A DNA stretch of 64,000 nt from Epiperipatus broadwayi (taxonomy: Eukaryota; Onychophora; Udeonychophora; Euonychophora; Peripatidae). Of this stretch, positions 59,024 to 64,000 are shown one piece after another. A model generated the notes under the pieces. The model worked only from the letters and a program-made list of their open reading frames with translations. It did not search any database and was not told the origin of the DNA. Both the position numbers and the translations under genes were made by a program. Each line of letters begins with the position of its first letter. The stretch's first letter is position 1. Where the stretch lies: assembly GCA_028023455.1 (NCBI GenBank), contig JAQFVV010001073.1, forward strand, positions 53,190 to 117,189, read 5' to 3'.

Positions 59024-60799
59024 TCAAACTCCACCTTTCCTTAATATCAAAAGAAGTCTTCATAAGATTGATAGCCTTAGAATCAAGATTTATCATCAAA
59101 GTCTCCTTTATTCTTCTTTTTAATGCATTCTTTTCATAAAAATAACCGAAGCATTGTCAAATAATATTGTATGACCTGTATTCAATTCATGAATATATAA
59201 AGCTGAGTTAAGATACCTATGTTTAACTCTACTTATATGAACCTTAATCCTTTCATTAAGACTAAACTTTTTCTGGCCTACATAAAACTTACCACAACTA
59301 CATGGAATCTTATAAACAATACCAGGAATAGACCTACTATCAATAGACTATTTAGAACCATTAAGTAATGAATTCAAATCAGAACCTCTCTTCCATGCAA
59401 CCTTCCTTCCACCCAACAAATTACTATTCTTATAAACCATATTATAAATTGAAGCCTTAAATGGTAATGACATATAATCATTATCTTTACCAACAACATT
59501 CTTACTATCACAATCATGACTATAAACATTATTATTAAATACAACTTTTTTAATAAAATCATGACTATAACCCAATTCTACATATTCAGCTGCAAATTGA
59601 CTTCTTTGAATATCAGCATTATTATTAAAATTATTAAGCCTTCTATTCCTACAACAAAAATTCAACAAAGACATTTTTTTATGTATAAAAGGCTGATAAC
59701 TATCAGACCTAATCATATTCCTCAATTTTTTAGGTTTTATAAAATGACTACAAAATAAAACATCATTAACCTTCTCAACATTTAAATCTAAAAACTTTAA
59801 TTTTACAAAATCAAAACTACCCCCTCAATTGTAAACTTAATACTAGAATCAAAAGCATTCAATCCACATAAAAACTCTTCTAATTTCTCTTTCTGAATAA
59901 CAAACAAACAATCATCAACATACCTAAAAATAATTTAATAGAACATGAAAACAGATTAATAACCCTACATTCCAAATAATCAATATAGGCAGCACACATC
60001 AATGGAGAAATAACATAACCAATAAGCCAACCCTCTCTAATCTTATAAAATATATCATTAGACATAAAATACATTGAATCCTCTAACAGCAAAAGCAAAT
60101 CATGAAAAACCTTAATCTTATCTGCAGAAAAACATTCCAATTTTTTTATAATTGACACAAAAACATCAATACTTTTTAATCTATTAACCAATTGGTACAT
60201 ATTTTTAATGTCTAAACTACCAAAAACACAATCATCTTCCAAAACAAAAACATTTATTTTCTTAAAAGTTTCAAAAGAAGAAGAAACACAAAAGTGACCT
60301 AATTTTATATAATCCTTAAAATATAATAAATTTTGATATTTTATCGACAATTCCTCCTGTAAAATCAAAAATACATCTCAAAGGAAAATTATCTTTATGA
60401 GATTTCAAATTAAAGAAAACCTTTGGAGCCACATAATCACTAATGTAACAATTTAAATAAGTAGTTCTATCAAAAATCTTTTTATTTTCCATAACTTTCA
60501 TAATCTTAATTAATTTACATTTTATTTTTTTTACCAGGATCAGAATCTAAAATAGCATATTTTCCATTATTTAATTCTAAAGAAACTTTACTTTTAAAAT
60601 AAATATTATTTATCAATACAAAACGGCCACCTTTATCTTCTTTTAACAAAACAACATCATTGGCTATTAATCTTTTTTTAACAGAACTAATTTCCTTAGG
60701 GGCAAAAACATATTTTTCTCTTTTAAGTAATTGACTATTCAAAACAACCTGTAAAGAAACTTTATTTTCATCAGAAATATTACAGCTGATGGATACCAT
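59024..60799 (-). pseudogene. Penelope-like retroelement, reverse transcriptase plus GIY-YIG endonuclease, frameshifted
   Basis: Minus-strand pieces in order: LLKEDKGGRFVLINNIYF (N-terminal PLE motif, about 60640); YVAPKVFFNLKSHKDNFPLR (about 60410); CVFGSLDIKNMYQLVN (about 60200); IREGWLIGYVISPLMCAAYI (about 60000); and the intact catalytic box FRYVDDCLFVIQKEKLEEFL in a shifted frame (about 59900). Then comes a connecting region with FVKLKFLDLNVEKVND, and the nuclease GIVYKIPCSCGKFYVGQ (about 59280). The C-terminus is AINLMKTSFDIKERWSLK, with a stop at 59024-59026. Several frameshifts make it non-functional, but nearly the whole protein is represented. Such elements copy RNA into DNA at a nick made by the GIY-YIG domain. 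Confidence 0.85.
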
Positions 60800-60984
60800 T
60801 TTTCATATGTTTGTTCTATATATAACTATGGAACAGAGCAAAAGAAGTTTGTTCACAAATCAGCAATTTCAAAAAGAAAAGATCTAAGTAGATCAAACTG
60901 TTATGAAAAATAGTTATCCATAAGCTGGTATTAAAAAAATATTAAATTAACATCAAAAAGAACCACCAAAAGACAAAAACAATT

Positions 60985-61345
60985 ATTGGTACTGTGGCAT
61001 ACCCATATATAACTAAAATAGCAGAAAAATTAAAGGAAATCTGCAATCAGTTTAACATCAAAACAGCCTTATACAGCCATACCATACTATGATGATTCTA
61101 ACATCTACAAAGCTTAAACTCGAAATGCTGAAAAGAAAAACTACATCTATGAAATACCATGTGAATGTGGAAGAACATATATTGGTGAGATCAATTGTCC
61201 CATGGAAAATCTCTTTCAAATGCATAAACTGATGATTAGAAAAGATAAAAAAGATGGGTCTAAGGTAGCAGGTCATATATGTACCAATGAACAGATGTTC
61301 AATTGAAAAACACAAAAATATCGTATAGAGAAGAAAAGATACAAA
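60985..61345 (+). pseudogene. Second Penelope-like element, C-terminal fragment, opposite strand
   Basis: The plus strand reads YPYITKIAEKLKEICNQFNI and KTALYSHT, the segment that precedes the nuclease in these elements. In another frame it reads NYIYEIPCECGRTYIGEINC followed by MENLFQMHKLMIRK and VAGHICTNEQMFN. That gives the IYEIPC.CG.TYIGE nuclease start and the AGH motif. Frames shift at least once. It is more like the 9.7-kb relic than its neighbour on the minus strand. The minus-strand frame 61058-61384 is a shadow. Confidence 0.7.
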
Positions 61346-61515
61346 GACAAAAACTTTAAAAAGCTGCCCACATGACAATGGCAAATAATTCCATAAGTCA
61401 ACCTAGTGTCACTATACATAATGTATGGAAACCACTAATTAACCTTGCTTTTAAAAAAATGGAAAAATCAGAAAGACCATTATAGATAAGTACACAAAAT
61501 TTCTACTGACTGTTA

Positions 61516-61830
61516 CCTTTGGCACGATGGGCTCATTTTGTTAGAGCATTCTCTTAAAGATCAATAGTCAAAAGTCTAATGGTCCAGGTTTGATTACCAT
61601 GCTAGTACTGTCATTGGTCAGGGCAGCATCACCTAAATATGAGGGGAAAATAATTTCTCTCAAATCATTGTGCATATACTAACATGTGCTGTTACTAAGA
61701 GTTGAATGTACTTGGAATTTTAAAATCAAGTTAAATTTTTGTAAAGACATTCATTACTCAAATTAGATGATGGAAATAGTCCAATACAAAAATACAAACA
61801 AAACACTATCATCACAAACCTTCAGTAAAA
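61516..61830 (+). repeat. tRNA-derived SINE
   Basis: The head 'GGGCTCATTTTGTTAGAGCA' resembles a polymerase III A box (TGGCNNAGTGG..AGAGCA). 'GGTTTGATTACCATGC' about 65 bases later resembles a B box (GGTTCGAATCC). The body then runs through 'TCATTGGTCAGGGCAGCATC' and 'TAAGAGTTGAATGTA' to 'GATGATGGAAATAGTCCAAT' and 'CATCACAAACCTTCAG'. Body copies occur at 9330-9487 and 37904-38125. Boxes are degenerate, so it is probably inactive. Confidence 0.65.
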
Positions 61831-64000
61831 CACTTTATATACAGTTAAGAATGCCAATATTTTCTTGCTAATCTCTTATGTCAGTCATGCTTTGACAAAG
61901 ATACATGTGTCAAAAGCCTGGCTTAGCAGTTAATAAATATAGTATTTGTACTTAATTTTTTGCTATAATTTTTATCTACATACTTTTTTTCTACAGTATT
62001 AATTTTTTTTCTTTATAATTTGTTTTGTATTTATAATTCCATATGTATTTGTGAATGTTTAATTAAGTCATAGTTTTAAAGTATCTGTGAACGAAAATAC
62101 TTACTAGTTAATCAATTTTTTATTAAATAAAGAATAATGATAATGGCAATAATAATATTATCAGGGTTTCTTTGTTTAATTTAGGAAAATAATCTACAGT
62201 ACTGTGCTGTCACACATGACTGGCATTCTGGTAAGCCATAGAAAACATTCACTTTACTTAAAAGTTAATGTGTCCTCATATATCATAACAACTACTATAT
62301 TATTTAAAGGGGTGATAAATATGATCAACAATGACAAATAATTACATAAAATTTTGAATAATACAGCCTTTTTATTCAGAATCTCAGACAGAATAATAAA
62401 AAGACAAGGGTGTTTTTTATATCCTTCCATCATCCATGACAACACAATAAATTAACTAAGACTAATTAATGCAATAATTTAACTAAATATAAATGGAATA
62501 ATGTGCAGTCAGGGTTAATAACATGGAAATAAATTCATTTTTACAATTCCATAATGTTTAGTCTGAAGTTTGCAATTCCATAAAATAATTATCATCAAAA
62601 TAAAATGAAATGAAATGTTCAGATCTGCATAAATTTATCTATCTGGCATATTAAGATTTCAAAAGTTTGAAATGATTTCGAACTCAAAAAAATGTTTTGC
62701 AAATATTGTGCAAACACACTTATATTTGGCATATAAAGAAATGAATTCATAACGAATACAAAACAGATTACAATTGATTACTAACACAGAGCTAAACAAA
62801 ATACACAAATTTATTAGATAATATCACATTCATACTAAATATAAATTATCACAGTAATCTGTCTACTGTTCGGATTAAAATTATAAATTCATATCTGTTT
62901 GAAGTCATGCTATTGCACTGGATTAACTAGCTGAAATGTGCATCTGATTTACCAATACATTATTTGTAATTTTAGTAAACTTTCTATAAATATTTTACTT
63001 TGACTTATTGACTAACTATTTTTCTTTTTTATTTATTAATATAAAGATATGAAGTACACAAAAATAATTACATATGATTTGTTAATTTAATAAAATGGGT
63101 TCAATACAATCCTTTTAAAATATTAAATCTATTACTAATAAAGTTAACCAAGTTATGGTTTATAATTAAATAACTTATTATGTAATTATGGGTGCTTTAT
63201 CAGAAGTTCGACTCACCACTTCATGCTTAACTTAATGTACACCTAAATTATAATAAATATTTTAATTGCAATGTTATAATAAAAGTTAAGCATATTTTGT
63301 AACTATTAATAGCACTAAATATTGTGTTTGAACATTCCTTCAATAAATAAGCATTTTAAAATATGCAATTTTGAATTAACTTTCTCCATTGGCTTGCTTG
63401 TGAACTACCATCAAGGCTCAGTAGCACAATGCAGCAATTAATCTCAATTACTAAAGCACTATTGATACTAAAATGCACCTTGAGGAACTAACACCTCAAA
63501 TCTAACATTTATCCTTGCCAAAACTTTTTAAAAGAGTACAATAATGTACACCTTCTATCGTGGAACTTAATTTCACATGAGGAATGCAAAATAACAACTA
63601 ATGTTTGCAGAATAAAATACTACACTGAAGCATTTGGTGGTTTCTAGCCTATTGCTCAGGCATAAAATGTAGGTGTGAATTATATCTCATCACCTAAAGA
63701 AATGAACATGCAGCAAATATAATCCTTTCTTGGGATTAAAAAACCTTAAGTATACTAAATATTATATAAACTCTTCATCGTCTTCTATCATGAGACTTGA
63801 TCACCTTGACTATCAAACATATCATTACATTATATCAAAAACTAATATTCCCATGGGAAAATAAAGTATTTTGGGGAGAGCATTTTCATCTCACAAAATA
63901 AAATACATTATAAATATTAAAATATGTTGATATTAAGCATATAACAACTCTACACTTAGGCAAGATAGCAAAACACACTAATAATAATAAATCTATATTA
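61831..64000. other. AT-rich stretch to the window end, no gene seen
   Basis: No frame with a motif, RNA gene or named repeat was recognised. Less AT-rich sequence near 63370-63700 has no usable open frame. Confidence 0.5.

Overview
The window looks like gene-poor, repeat-rich DNA from the nuclear genome of an invertebrate animal. By eye it is roughly three-quarters A+T. It carries (TA)n, (ATT)n and (CA)n microsatellites, splice-site-like signals, and remnants of animal-type transposons: hAT, Merlin, Tigger/pogo-like, an APE-type LINE, Penelope-like elements with a GIY-YIG endonuclease, and tRNA-derived SINEs. This mixture fits several AT-rich invertebrates (a mollusc such as a cephalopod, or a cnidarian). 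I cannot fix the lineage from the sequence alone. There is no bacterial operon structure, CRISPR array, rRNA or intact tRNA.

Layout. 1-5.0 kb is a 2.1-kb segment present twice as diverged direct copies. 5.5-6.5 kb is a Tigger-like non-autonomous transposon carrying a LINE 3' tail. 6.7-7.4 kb is an inverted pair of a dispersed repeat (family A). 9.3-10.9 kb holds a SINE tail, the C-terminal end of a Penelope-like element and a fold-back repeat (family B). 11.0-14.4 kb is a 3.4-kb Merlin-like DNA transposon with complex inverted ends, six internal tandem copies and a frameshifted IS1595/ISXO2-type transposase. 15.7-18.8 kb is a dead 5'-truncated LINE on the minus strand. 19.1-20.7 kb is an AT-rich minisatellite split by a probable solo LTR. 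21.7-26.3 kb is a complete but frameshifted hAT transposon with a perfect 8-bp target duplication. 27.5-28.9 kb has three more family-A repeats, two of them as an inverted pair. 34.1-35.1 kb is the second Tigger-like element. 36.8-38.1 kb is a SINE interrupted by a 966-bp hAT deletion derivative. 38.8-39.7 kb has two family-B copies. 39.7-52 kb is mostly featureless, with a few exon-like or LINE-like scraps.

The only candidate host protein-coding gene of any size is at 52.83-53.68 kb on the plus strand: a small, very divergent seven-helix receptor broken by one frameshift. Immediately downstream lies a perfect inverted repeat with two 229-bp arms and a 19-bp loop. 59.0-61.8 kb contains two further Penelope-like relics in opposite orientation and a tRNA-derived SINE. 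The rest is AT-rich DNA in which I see no supported gene.

No set of genes here works together as a pathway. The content is an archive of nested transposition. The items most worth following are the receptor, the perfect palindrome beside it, the Merlin element and the hAT insertion inside a SINE.
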